Positions 27,918 to 36,253 of a stretch of DNA of 64,000 nt are shown here, one piece after another. The DNA comes from Adlercreutzia equolifaciens. Lineage in GTDB: Bacteria > Actinomycetota > Coriobacteriia > Coriobacteriales > Eggerthellaceae. A model generated the notes under the pieces. The model was not told the DNA's origin. It made no database searches and saw only the letters and a list, made by a program, of their open reading frames with translations. The stretch lies in contig NZ_JARFIK010000002.1 in the NCBI RefSeq assembly GCF_029076695.1, positions 992,001 to 1,056,000 of the forward strand, written 5' to 3'. Position 1 is the stretch's first letter. Each line of letters begins with the position of its first letter. The translations under genes were made by a program, and so were the position numbers.

Positions 27918-29192
27918 CTAGCCTTGGGATACCGGCGTAGCCGTGGCGGCAAACAACTCGAGGTACTGACCGTCTTTCACCGTAATAACCTGCTTGCCTC
28001 CGGGAATGACATAGACGCTCTCCATAAGGGAATCCTCATCGAAATCGAGGTCGCTCATCACGAAGGCGCCGCTATCGGCCGAAGCCACATCGGCTGAGGG
28101 GGCATAACTGGTGATGGTGTAGCTGCCGGCGGGAATATCGACCCCTACGCGGTAGCAGCCGTTGTTGTAGGGGCTCTTCGGTTCGAAGGAGGTAGCCGGA
28201 GCCGGATACATGGTCAGATCGGCACCGGGCTTGAACACCATGAGATCGCCCTCGTCAAGCTCGACGAAATAGTTGCCGAAGTAGGCAACAGAGTCGTCCA
28301 CCTTATAGTAGTTAGGCGTATCGGAGCCCTCGAAGACGTAGAAGCTGCTCTCGGCATCTTCGGCGCCCTCAAGATAGTAGAGCCCCGCGGGAATCTGGCC
28401 GTTCTTACCAACGGTGTAGATACCCTCCTTGCACACGTCGCCCTCGGCCGGGACGTTCGAAGGCACGCCGTTGGGGAACATAACGCTCTTGATCTCATCA
28501 AGCGAATAGGTGCCCGGCGCGCTTTCGTAGGGGCTGACCTCCTGACCGTCGGAGTTTTGACCGCTGCCATCGTCCTGACCGTAACCATAGCCGTAGCCGT
28601 AACCGTAGTCCGGGTTGTCGTCGGTGTCGGGCACCCCGAAATCATAATCGGGCACCGCCGGCGTAGCGTAGTTCGTCCCCACGCGATCATAGCTGGTAGC
28701 AGCCACAATGCCCGCGCAGCTCACACAGCCGCCCAAGCCAATGACCAGACCCACGGCCAGACCCAAAAGGAACCAGGGCCAGCGGCGCTTCTGCTGGGGA
28801 GCCGTCGGCTCGTAGCCGTAAGGCGTCGGCGAGGCAACCGGGGGCACCGTTGGAGGTACCGGCGGCTGCTGGCCGCCGTAGGATTCGCCATAGGCGCTGT
28901 AATACCCCGGCTGCTGGGTTGCAGCCCCCTCAGACGCGTAGGAATAACCACCGACGGGGGCCTGCGCCTGGTAGGACGGTTGCGGCTGACCCGCATAGGG
29001 GCTCTGAGCCTGCTGGCCTCCTTGCGGAGCCCCGGGCATGGGCGCCGTGGACTGGGCCGTCGCATAAGGGGCGTAAGAGGGTTGAGCCTCGGGCTGCGGC
29101 GCAGCGGAGGCCTGAGGATCGGGCTGCGAAGCCGTAGGCTGAGGCTCAGGCTCGCCTACGGGCTGGCCCGTTGCCTGATTCTGTTCATCCAT
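27918..29192 (-). CDS. Membrane-anchored protein with Pro/Gln-rich cytoplasmic tail and two 'IPAG' beta domains
   Basis: 424 residues, ATG 29192 seven bases after GGAG. Residues 1-~135 are Pro/Gln/Ala/Tyr-rich low complexity. A single transmembrane helix (WPWFLLGLAVGLVIGLGG, ~140-160) is followed by CVSCAG and a Tyr-Gly tract (DYGYGYGYGYGQ). The C-terminal half holds two related beta-rich repeats: GIYTVGKNGQIPAGLYYLEG and GCYRVGVDIPAGSYTITSY, each followed by a strand ending in a V/L-rich segment. This repeat appears in many secreted or membrane proteins of Gram-positives without known function. No enzymatic motif is visible. It lies downstream of gltX, behind that gene's terminator. Confidence 0.8.
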   Translation of the reverse strand: MDEQNQATGQPVGEPEPQPTASQPDPQASAAPQPEAQPSYAPYATAQSTAPMPGAPQGGQQAQSPYAGQPQPSYQAQAPVGGYSYASEGAATQQPGYYSAYGESYGGQQPPVPPTVPPVASPTPYGYEPTAPQQKRRWPWFLLGLAVGLVIGLGGCVSCAGIVAATSYDRVGTNYATPAVPDYDFGVPDTDDNPDYGYGYGYGYGQDDGSGQNSDGQEVSPYESAPGTYSLDEIKSVMFPNGVPSNVPAEGDVCKEGIYTVGKNGQIPAGLYYLEGAEDAESSFYVFEGSDTPNYYKVDDSVAYFGNYFVELDEGDLMVFKPGADLTMYPAPATSFEPKSPYNNGCYRVGVDIPAGSYTITSYAPSADVASADSGAFVMSDLDFDEDSLMESVYVIPGGKQVITVKDGQYLELFAATATPVSQG

Positions 29193-29228
29193 AGCGATAC
29201 TCCGTTTCTTGCTTCGTTGACAACACAA

Positions 29229-29250
29229 GGGCCGTGCGTGCGCACGGCCC
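29229..29250 (-). terminator. Terminator after gltX
   Basis: GGGCCGTGCG / CGCACGGCCC 10-bp stem with a two-base loop, then TTGTGTTGT on the minus strand, six bases past the gltX stop. Confidence 0.7.
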
Positions 29251-29255
29251 GTTAC

Positions 29256-30893
29256 TTAGGCTTCGTTTTGGAACACCTTGGCCGTAACGCCATCGATGCG
29301 GGCCACCACGTCGGCCGGATCCATGAGCATCATGGCCTCGAACAACGGCGGCGACACCATGTTGCCGCATACCGCCACGCGCAAGGGCTGGAACAGCAGC
29401 TTCGGCTTAAGGCCGACCTCCTCGCCCTTCGCCCGGCACAGCTCCTCGAGTGCCTCGGCATCCCAGGGGTTGTCGTCGTTGGTAAGCACCTCGCGGCAGA
29501 TAGCCAGGGCCTCGTCGGCGCGGGCACCTTCTTTCAGCAGCACCTTCTGCACGCTCTTCTCGTCGAGCACCACCGAATCGCCCCAGAACAGGAAGGCCAG
29601 CTTGGCGGGAATTTCATCCAGATGGTTCAGGCGCTCGGCCACCAAGGGATACATGGCCTGGTAGAACTCCGCATCGTCGTCCACGTCGGCCAGGCAGGCC
29701 TGCCAGGTTTCCTCGTCGACGTCCTGGCCGGGGATGCGCAGCTGGGCCGCAGCGGCCGCCTGCTCCTCCTTGGTGGGCGTGGGCACCACGGTAATGCCGT
29801 CGGCCACGTTCGAGCCCTCCAAATTCGTCTGGGCCAGCCACGGCTTCGCCGCCTGCACCCAGGCCTCGGCGCCCATGTCGCGAATGTAGACGCCGTTCAT
29901 CCAGTCGAGCTTCTTCTCGTCGAAGATGGAGTGCTTCTTGGTAATGCGGTCGAGGCTGAACTCGCGGCACAGCTCCTCGGGCGGAATGATGGTGGTCTCG
30001 CCGTCCAGGGACCAGCCCAGAAGCGCCAGGAAGTTCACCAGCGCATCGGGCAGGTAGCCGCGGTCGCGGTACTCCTCCACATTGGTGGCGCCATGACGCT
30101 TCGACAGCTTCTTGCCGTCGGCGCCCAGAATCATGGACAGATGGGCGAACAGCGGCACCTCAGCACCAAGAGCCTCGTAGATGAGCACCTGGCGCGGCGT
30201 GTTGGACAGATGGTCGTCGCCGCGAATGACATGGGTAATGCCCATGTTCACGTCATCGCATACCACGGCGAAATTGTAGGTGAAGGTACCGTCGGTGCGA
30301 CGCAGGATCATGTCGTCCATGACCTCGATGGGGAAGCTCATATGTCCGTAGACAGCGTCCTCAAACTCTACGGGACCGTGGTCGTCGGGCACCTTGAGGC
30401 GCCAGGTATGGGGCTCGCCGGCCTCGATGCGGGCGCGGGCCTCATCGGCGGGAATGTTGCGGCAGGTGCGGTCGTAGCCCGCATAGCCGCCCTCGGTCTG
30501 CTCGGCCGCAGCGCGCTTGGCATCCAGTTCTTCCTTCGTGCAGAAGCACGGATAGGCCGCATCGGCCTCGATGAGCTTCTGCAGCGCCGCCTCGTAGGTA
30601 TCGGTGCGCTGGGTCTGGAAATAGGGACCGCAGGGACCGCCCACCTCGGGACCCTCGTCCCAATCGAGCCCCATCCACTTCAGGGCGCGCAGGATGATCT
30701 GGGTGTTCTCCTCGGTGGAGCGCTCAGGGTCGGTGTCCTCGATGCGCAGTACGAAAGTGCCGCCCATGGTGCGGGCGAAGGCCCAATTGTAGATGGCCGT
30801 GCGAGCGCCGCCAATGTGCAGCTTGCCCGTGGGAGAAGGTGCGAAGCGAACGCGCACCGGCTTGTCGGAAGCAGGAATGCGGGAAGTGGTCAT
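29256..30893 (-). CDS. gltX: Glutamyl-tRNA synthetase
   Basis: 545-residue class I synthetase. The HIGH-type motif is FAPSPTGKLHIGGARTA near residue 20; the KMSKS-type motif is KLSKRHGATNVEEYRDRGYL near 255. The CP region has the family FPIEVMDDMILRRTDGTFTYNF segment. The anticodon-binding C-domain ends with LRVAVCGNMVSPPLFEAMML. It is slightly longer than most GluRS. ATG 30893 is five bases after AGAGGA; a start at 30914 is less likely. No separate glnS is present, so non-discriminating activity cannot be excluded from this window. Confidence 0.96.
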   Translation of the reverse strand: MTTSRIPASDKPVRVRFAPSPTGKLHIGGARTAIYNWAFARTMGGTFVLRIEDTDPERSTEENTQIILRALKWMGLDWDEGPEVGGPCGPYFQTQRTDTYEAALQKLIEADAAYPCFCTKEELDAKRAAAEQTEGGYAGYDRTCRNIPADEARARIEAGEPHTWRLKVPDDHGPVEFEDAVYGHMSFPIEVMDDMILRRTDGTFTYNFAVVCDDVNMGITHVIRGDDHLSNTPRQVLIYEALGAEVPLFAHLSMILGADGKKLSKRHGATNVEEYRDRGYLPDALVNFLALLGWSLDGETTIIPPEELCREFSLDRITKKHSIFDEKKLDWMNGVYIRDMGAEAWVQAAKPWLAQTNLEGSNVADGITVVPTPTKEEQAAAAAQLRIPGQDVDEETWQACLADVDDDAEFYQAMYPLVAERLNHLDEIPAKLAFLFWGDSVVLDEKSVQKVLLKEGARADEALAICREVLTNDDNPWDAEALEELCRAKGEEVGLKPKLLFQPLRVAVCGNMVSPPLFEAMMLMDPADVVARIDGVTAKVFQNEA

Positions 30894-31178
30894 AGGGTTC
30901 CTCTTGATACGCAAATAAGGCCGATAAATTCGCCGATCAGTATAGCACGGCAGGTATCCACGTCCGAAAACCCCAGCAACCCTTCACCTCTTCCCTTGCA
31001 ATGAGGTCCTTGCTGCAGGAGGTTATCCCCCAATCAGGACGGTAGTTGTCTCGTTGACCACAGCATCGTGACAATCCATGACAAACGGTTAATAGTTTCC
31101 CCTCGATCCTCCCCCGTTGAAAACCGCCCTTTTTGATGGTTCTAGACTGGAAATATCGTCGTCCGAGAGGAGCCCCTT

Positions 31179-33821
31179 ATGTCTGTACCGCTAACCGCGC
31201 CAGCCACCCGCGCTGAGCGCACTGCACCTACCGCCCATTCCTACGACGCCAAGGCATCGGCCGCTGCCGGTCAGCACCGAAGTCCAGGCTCCTCCACGAG
31301 ACGCACCTCATGGGCATGGGCCTTTGTCGCTTTCGCTCTGTTTGCGCTCTTATGTTGGCAGCCAGCGGCCTGGGCAGCGGAAAGCGACGCCGCGGCCGCT
31401 GACGGCACCCCCGCCACCAGCACCGCCGCATCATCCAACAGCACCGCCACAAGCGATGCAGGCTCATCGAGCCAGGACACCTCGACTCAAAGCATCTTCG
31501 CCGGAGGCAGCGGCACCGCTGCCAACCCTTACACCATCGCCACCGTCGACCAGTTGGAGGCGTTCCGCGATAGCGTCAATGCCGGCACTGATTATCAGGG
31601 TAAAGTCATCGAGCTGACAGCGGACGTGACCCTGCCCAGCGATTCCTGGACGCCCATCGGCGTCGCCACCCGCAAATCGAGCGGCCTTGCCACCGGCAGT
31701 ACGCCTTTCGCCGGCACCTTTAACGGAGACGGCCACACCATCTCGGGCCTGACCATTTCCTCGACCTCGGGCTCCGACTATGCGATCGGCTTGTTCGGCG
31801 CCCTTGACGGCGCCACCATCGAGAACCTTACCCTTGCCGATGTAGCCATCGACGTTCCCACCAGCGAGCTGGCCGGCGCGGCGGCAGGCCTCATGGTCGA
31901 TGACGCCACCGTCAGCAACGTGCAGGTGTCCGGCAAGGTTTCGGGCTTGGCCGGCATCGGTGGCGTCGTGGGCCGCATGACGCTCACAGGAACCATTGAG
32001 AACTGCACGAACAACGCCGACGTAAGCGCTCTGGGCGGCGTGGGCAACGTCGGCGGCATTGTGGGCGCAGCCTACTACACCACTCCCGACGGCACCATGA
32101 CTATCTCGAGCTGCTCCAACACGGGCACCATTACCGGTACTGAGGCCGTAGGCGGCATTGCCGGCCTCAATTCCTCCTTCGTAGACAACTGCACCAACAG
32201 CGGCGCCATCACTGGCTCCAACTACTCTGTCGGCGGCATCGTGGGCGAGCAGAAGAACTACGGCGGCATCAGCCAGTGCACGAACACCGGCACTATTGAG
32301 AACCAGTCCGAAAAGGGCTACGGCACAGGCGGTATCGTTGGATGGGTGCGCTACGACGGCGCCACTTCGGCCTATGCCGCCAGCTCAGCCGTGTCAGTTA
32401 CCAACAACACTAATCGCGGTACGGTCCACGGCGGCAACGACGCGGGCGGCATTGTGGGAACCTTCTATAATGGCGGCACCGTGACCGGCAACACCAACGA
32501 GGCCTCCTCGTTATCTGCCACCACCTTTGGCGGCGGCATTGTGGGCAATCTCCAAAACGCCGCCACGGGCACCGTCCCGTCCACGGTCAAAGAGGGCATC
32601 ACCGTTGAGAACAACGTCTCCACTACCCCGGTGTCCGCCATTTCTTCTTCCCTGAAAGACGCCTATGCCTACAACAACGATCCCACGGACTTCACGGTAG
32701 CCAACAACGGAACGGCCTGGGTTGCCTCCACGAACCACACCGCCTTTGCCTCGCTGCAGAATGCCCTTGACCAGGCAGCCGACGGCGGAACGGTTACCCT
32801 TACCGCCGACAGCACCGACCAGGCACCCGTCACCCTCTCAAGCGACAAAGCTGTCAACCTTGACTTGGCGGGACATACCCTGATGTTCGCCCAAGCCCCG
32901 GGCATTACCGCCGATGCAGGCACGCTGACCATCACGGGCACGGGCAACGTGGGAACAACCGACCCCAGTTCCACAGCGGATCTGCTCAAGGACGCCAAGG
33001 ACGGCACCTCCCAAGGGACGATAAAGCTGCAAGGCGGCACCTACGACACCAACGTGGAACCCTATGTTGACAGCGGCTATGCCGAGCTGGTCCTCCACGA
33101 TGCCACCGACGGCATGCGCTACACCGTGCTTCCCGCCGACCAAGCCAAGGACCAGGCCAAAGCCGCCGTCACCTACCAGGGCCAGACCGAGTACTTCGAG
33201 AACGCCGACGATGCCGCCGCTGCAGCAGCGGACGAGCCGGGTTCTACCTTGACCTCGCTCGACTCGAGCAGCGGAAGCGGCGATAGCGGCGACACGCCCT
33301 CCAGCACCACGGGCGGCGACAATAACCCTGGCGGCTCCACGGACGACAATACGGGAACCACCACGCCGGGAGGTACGACTGGAGACGGCACCGACGATAA
33401 CCCGGGCGACACTACTGGCGACAGCACCGGCGATCAGACGGACACCACCCCGGGAACCGACGACCAGCCGACCAACCCCGACGGATCGGGTACCACCTCC
33501 GATGGCACTACCGACAGCCATCCGAGCAGCACCGCCCAATCTCACGCCGATGGAGATGATGACAGCAGCAACAACGCCACTTCGGACGACGGCAACGGCA
33601 ACGGAATCGACACCATGGACGAGACCGTCACGGTAACGGAGGTAGGAAGCACTCCCTCAAATAGCTCCGCCTCTCACACCACCACAATCAGCGCTTCCCG
33701 CAGCGTCCCCCAAACCGGCGATCCCCTTGTTGACGCAATCATCGCGATAAGTATCCTAGGTATCGTGGCTGCAGGCACCATCGTACTTGCCCGCGCACGC
33801 ATGAAGCGCAGCCGCTCCTAG
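31179..33821 (+). CDS. Sortase-anchored surface protein with GLUG-type repeats
   Basis: 880 residues. A long signal peptide has its hydrophobic core at ~44-66 (SWAWAFVAFALFALLCWQPA). From ~105 the sequence has a beta-helix style with GLUG-like repeats: VGGIVGAAYYTT, VGGIAGLNSSF, VGGIVGEQKNY, TGGIVGWVRY, AGGIVGTFYN, GGGIVGNLQN. After ~690 comes a Ser/Thr/Gly/Asp-rich spacer, then VPQTGD, a membrane helix and the positive tail ARMKRSRS: an LPXTG-like anchor with Val in place of Leu. The ribosome site GAGAGGAG is six bases before the ATG; TTGAAA, 18 bases, TCTAGA (31117-31146) is a possible promoter. It probably acts in adhesion; the partner is unknown. Confidence 0.9.
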   Translation: MSVPLTAPATRAERTAPTAHSYDAKASAAAGQHRSPGSSTRRTSWAWAFVAFALFALLCWQPAAWAAESDAAAADGTPATSTAASSNSTATSDAGSSSQDTSTQSIFAGGSGTAANPYTIATVDQLEAFRDSVNAGTDYQGKVIELTADVTLPSDSWTPIGVATRKSSGLATGSTPFAGTFNGDGHTISGLTISSTSGSDYAIGLFGALDGATIENLTLADVAIDVPTSELAGAAAGLMVDDATVSNVQVSGKVSGLAGIGGVVGRMTLTGTIENCTNNADVSALGGVGNVGGIVGAAYYTTPDGTMTISSCSNTGTITGTEAVGGIAGLNSSFVDNCTNSGAITGSNYSVGGIVGEQKNYGGISQCTNTGTIENQSEKGYGTGGIVGWVRYDGATSAYAASSAVSVTNNTNRGTVHGGNDAGGIVGTFYNGGTVTGNTNEASSLSATTFGGGIVGNLQNAATGTVPSTVKEGITVENNVSTTPVSAISSSLKDAYAYNNDPTDFTVANNGTAWVASTNHTAFASLQNALDQAADGGTVTLTADSTDQAPVTLSSDKAVNLDLAGHTLMFAQAPGITADAGTLTITGTGNVGTTDPSSTADLLKDAKDGTSQGTIKLQGGTYDTNVEPYVDSGYAELVLHDATDGMRYTVLPADQAKDQAKAAVTYQGQTEYFENADDAAAAAADEPGSTLTSLDSSSGSGDSGDTPSSTTGGDNNPGGSTDDNTGTTTPGGTTGDGTDDNPGDTTGDSTGDQTDTTPGTDDQPTNPDGSGTTSDGTTDSHPSSTAQSHADGDDDSSNNATSDDGNGNGIDTMDETVTVTEVGSTPSNSSASHTTTISASRSVPQTGDPLVDAIIAISILGIVAAGTIVLARARMKRSRS

Positions 33822-33864
33822 CGATCAGCCCACGCTTACGCCTTCCGCAACGCCGCATTATAAA

Positions 33865-33909
33865 GCGCCCGGGGCTGTCCACTACCTAAGGACAGCCCCG
33901 GGCGCTTCT
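33865..33909 (+). terminator. Terminator after GLUG-type surface protein
   Basis: GCGCCCGGGGCTGTCC / GGACAGCCCCGGGCGC, perfect 16-bp stem with a nine-base loop, followed by TTCTTCATTT. It may also act for the convergent gene at 33962. Confidence 0.9.
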
Positions 33910-33961
33910 TCATTTGCCGCTGAGCCGACAAGGAGCCCCGCCGCAGGATCAAAAATAGCTC

Positions 33962-34423
33962 TTAGGCTAGCTGCTTCACCGGGTCAGACAACCGACCTAC
34001 CGTGATGTCGAGCTCGGCCAAGGCCTCCATATCGGCATTGGCTGCAGCTTCGGCTTGCAAACGTTGGGCCATATCAAGACCCTTAAGATCGAAGGCCTCT
34101 TCAAGTGCCGCATCGTAGTCGCGTTTATGCGCCTCGTTCAGCGCTTTCCAGGGCACCGCAGCAAACCACTGGGCTACTTCTTCATCGAGCGGCAAACGCC
34201 CCTGAAGCAGCAACGCTACCAGCACAGGATAGCCCGCATAGCCCTGCCAATAGGTGGCCTTGTCGTTAGAGCGGTAATGGCCCTCATCGTCCCACGCAAC
34301 GGTGTACTCCTTCGATCCGTCCGAGGAGCGTACCGTAAGCTGCTGCGGGGCCAAATCGAACCGATCATCGGCAATGGCGCTATAAGCCTCGTATATCTTT
34401 TGCAAAGGGGGCAACTTTTCCAT
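33962..34423 (-). CDS. Small soluble protein of unknown function
   Basis: 153 residues, ATG five bases after AGAAGG. There is no signal peptide, membrane segment or recognised motif. The first half looks beta-rich (QQLTVRSSDGSKEYTVAWDD), and the second half is alpha-helical and acidic (EEVAQWFAAVPWKALNEAHK; AAANADMEALAELDITV). GC content and codon use match neighbours, and the ribosome site is good, so I treat it as a real gene. It stands alone between the surface-protein terminator and the toxin-antitoxin region. Confidence 0.75.
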   Translation of the reverse strand: MEKLPPLQKIYEAYSAIADDRFDLAPQQLTVRSSDGSKEYTVAWDDEGHYRSNDKATYWQGYAGYPVLVALLLQGRLPLDEEVAQWFAAVPWKALNEAHKRDYDAALEEAFDLKGLDMAQRLQAEAAANADMEALAELDITVGRLSDPVKQLA

Positions 34424-34637
34424 GGCAACCTTCTTTCATATCTAACAGTTCATCACTTTACCTCATCTGATCTTGCCTAAAGCAGCCTCGGGTCGATCGT
34501 CATTCCGTCGTTACACCCTTGCCTGGATAGTCCCTCCTACTGACATTCGAACCTCCCGGGCGATTCTAAGGCGAACATATTGCGAATCTCTTTTGCTAGG
34601 CTGCCCACTCACTCCGACACAACAGATGAAATAGCTG

Positions 34638-34666
34638 TTGAACTCGGCTTAATTTCGTACTACCAT
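34638..34666 (+). promoter_or_regulatory. Candidate promoter of the toxin-antitoxin pair
   Basis: TTGAAC, 17-base spacer, TACCAT followed by ATATAT, about 22 bases before the first gene's ATG at 34688, in an AT-rich pocket. Confidence 0.4.
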
Positions 34667-34687
34667 ATATATGCGAAAGAGTACCAG

Positions 34688-34954
34688 ATGGATATCATCG
34701 TTCACCCTCGTGTCTTACAGCGCCATCCGGATCTTTCTGAAGCTGATGTGCTGAGCGCTTGGGAGAACATGATTTCCTTCCTTCCACGCCTCGAATCGAG
34801 CCCAATGCGCTACATCGCCATCGGCTCTGATCCTCGCGGAAGGCTTATTGAGATGGTGGCGCAAAAAGCATCAGATGGCACCTGGGTCATCTTTCATGCA
34901 ATGACGCCTCCGTCGAAGAAAACGCTCATCGAGCTTAAGTTCGTAAGAAGGTAG
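34688..34954 (+). CDS. Putative toxin of a type II toxin-antitoxin pair
   Basis: 88 residues starting MDIIVHPRVLQRHPDLSEAD. It is small and basic-hydrophobic, with a helix-strand-strand-strand layout (DVLSAWENMISFL; RYIAIGSDPRGRLIEMVA; WVIFHAMTPPSKKTLIEL) reminiscent of BrnT/RelE-like folds. A longer frame to 34580 exists, but the ATG at 34688 has GAAAGAG six bases upstream and follows the candidate promoter. The next gene starts five bases after its stop and looks like a ribbon-helix-helix antitoxin. The toxin assignment rests on size, fold pattern and partner; no catalytic residues are confirmed. Confidence 0.6.
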   Translation: MDIIVHPRVLQRHPDLSEADVLSAWENMISFLPRLESSPMRYIAIGSDPRGRLIEMVAQKASDGTWVIFHAMTPPSKKTLIELKFVRR

Positions 34955-34959
34955 GCGCC

Positions 34960-35232
34960 ATGGAACGAAATGAACTACCCGACATCCTTGCCATGACCGA
35001 TGAAGAGATCGACACCCTTGCTGCCCCTTTCGAAGAGGGCAGCTGGGACCGCTCCGAGTACGGTAAACCCAGCGTTGGACGGCCTGCTCTTTTCGAAGAA
35101 CCCCTGAAGCCCGTCACTTTCAAAGAAACTCCTTCAGTTATCGCCGCCATGGATCGGCGCGCCAGCGACTTGGGAACATCCCGCTCTGATTACCTGCGAC
35201 GCCTTGTGGCCCAAGATTTAGCCTTGGCGTAA
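34960..35232 (+). CDS. Putative ribbon-helix-helix antitoxin
   Basis: 90 residues. The C-terminus (VIAAMDRRASDLGTSRSDYLRRLVAQDLA) has the pattern of a ribbon-helix-helix or CopG-like segment, placed at the C-terminus as in BrnA-type antitoxins. The N-terminus (ILAMTDEEIDTLAAPFEEGS) is acidic and probably disordered, suited to binding the toxin. The ribosome site AGAAGG overlaps the last codons of the upstream gene, so the two are translated together. Confidence 0.6.
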   Translation: MERNELPDILAMTDEEIDTLAAPFEEGSWDRSEYGKPSVGRPALFEEPLKPVTFKETPSVIAAMDRRASDLGTSRSDYLRRLVAQDLALA

Positions 35233-35247
35233 CACAAGCAGCATCCG

Positions 35248-36204
35248 TCATTGAACCTTATCGGGCGCCTTGTCTGACGCTTTCTCCCCTCGGGCACCGG
35301 AGATGGACACCAGCACGATCATGGCGGCCATGAGCACGAGCCCCGTCCAATCGGCGGTGCTAAAGGCGGTGTGCAGCCAGACAGCGGCAATGACCATGGC
35401 ACCCACCGGCTCCGCCACACCCAGCAAGCTGCCGTGAACCGAACCCACCACAGAGACGCCATAGAGGAATAGCCCGAAGGCCGCAAAGGTGCCCATGACT
35501 CCCACGCCCAGCACCAGGGCAGCCCAACCAAAGCCGTCCATGGCCGGCACCCGGGGAACGTCGCCCCACAGACCGCCGCAGGCCCATACCAGAGCAGCTA
35601 GCACGCCGCTGATCACCATGCCGCAGCTGATGACCGTGAAACGATCCCAATGAAGGTACAGGCGCTGGGGGGCCATAATGTACAGCGTTTCGGACAGCGC
35701 GTTGGCAATGCCCCAGGCCAAGCCGGCTACAGGCAGCACCATGACGCCCCAGTCACCTTGTGTAGCTATAAGCGTGGCCGCCCCCATGGCGCACACGAGC
35801 CCCAGCAGGTCCAAGGGCCGCGGCCAGCGGCGCAGCTTCAAGCAGGTGAACAGCATGACGAACACCGTGCACGTGGCCTGAAGAACCGTCGCGGTGCCCG
35901 CATTGGTAAGCGCCACCGAGATGGCGTAGGTAATCTGACTGAGATAGAGCCCCACGCCGAAGAGCAGAAGCGAAGACCAGGCCCGCTTGCTGTGCGCCAG
36001 GGACAAAAGGCTCTCGCGACGGGCCGCCAGCATGAAGCCCAGGAACAGCACCGCCGCCGTGGCTGCGCGCACAAACGAGATAAACGAGGATTGGATAAGG
36101 TAGTTCTCAGCCAGAAACTGAATGCAGGCGCCCGAGAAGCCCCAAAGAAGAGCTCCGGCCAGGGCGCAGGCAAAGCCAACCCAGAAATTCGGTTTTTCCG
36201 TCAC
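35248..36204 (-). CDS. EamA/DMT-superfamily transporter
   Basis: 318 residues with ten hydrophobic helices in two EamA repeats, the first opening FWVGFACALAGALLWGFSGA and the second LPVAGLAWGIANALSETLYI. The Gly/Pro pattern of drug/metabolite exporters is visible (HGSLLGVAEPVGAMVIAAVW). The start is GTG 36204, preceded by GGAGGGG; the 111-codon upstream extension overlaps mfd's tail and is arginine-rich nonsense. Substrate unknown. Confidence 0.88.
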   Translation of the reverse strand: MTEKPNFWVGFACALAGALLWGFSGACIQFLAENYLIQSSFISFVRAATAAVLFLGFMLAARRESLLSLAHSKRAWSSLLLFGVGLYLSQITYAISVALTNAGTATVLQATCTVFVMLFTCLKLRRWPRPLDLLGLVCAMGAATLIATQGDWGVMVLPVAGLAWGIANALSETLYIMAPQRLYLHWDRFTVISCGMVISGVLAALVWACGGLWGDVPRVPAMDGFGWAALVLGVGVMGTFAAFGLFLYGVSVVGSVHGSLLGVAEPVGAMVIAAVWLHTAFSTADWTGLVLMAAMIVLVSISGARGEKASDKAPDKVQ

Positions 36205-36253
36205 GAGTCTCCCCTCCTGCGGCCAAACGGCATCATGCCCAAGGGCGCCGGCG

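Noticed and set aside
28560-28620. Tyr-Gly repeat DNA as a possible CRISPR or tandem-repeat array
   Set aside because: It is a short in-frame codon repeat inside a protein gene, without spacers.
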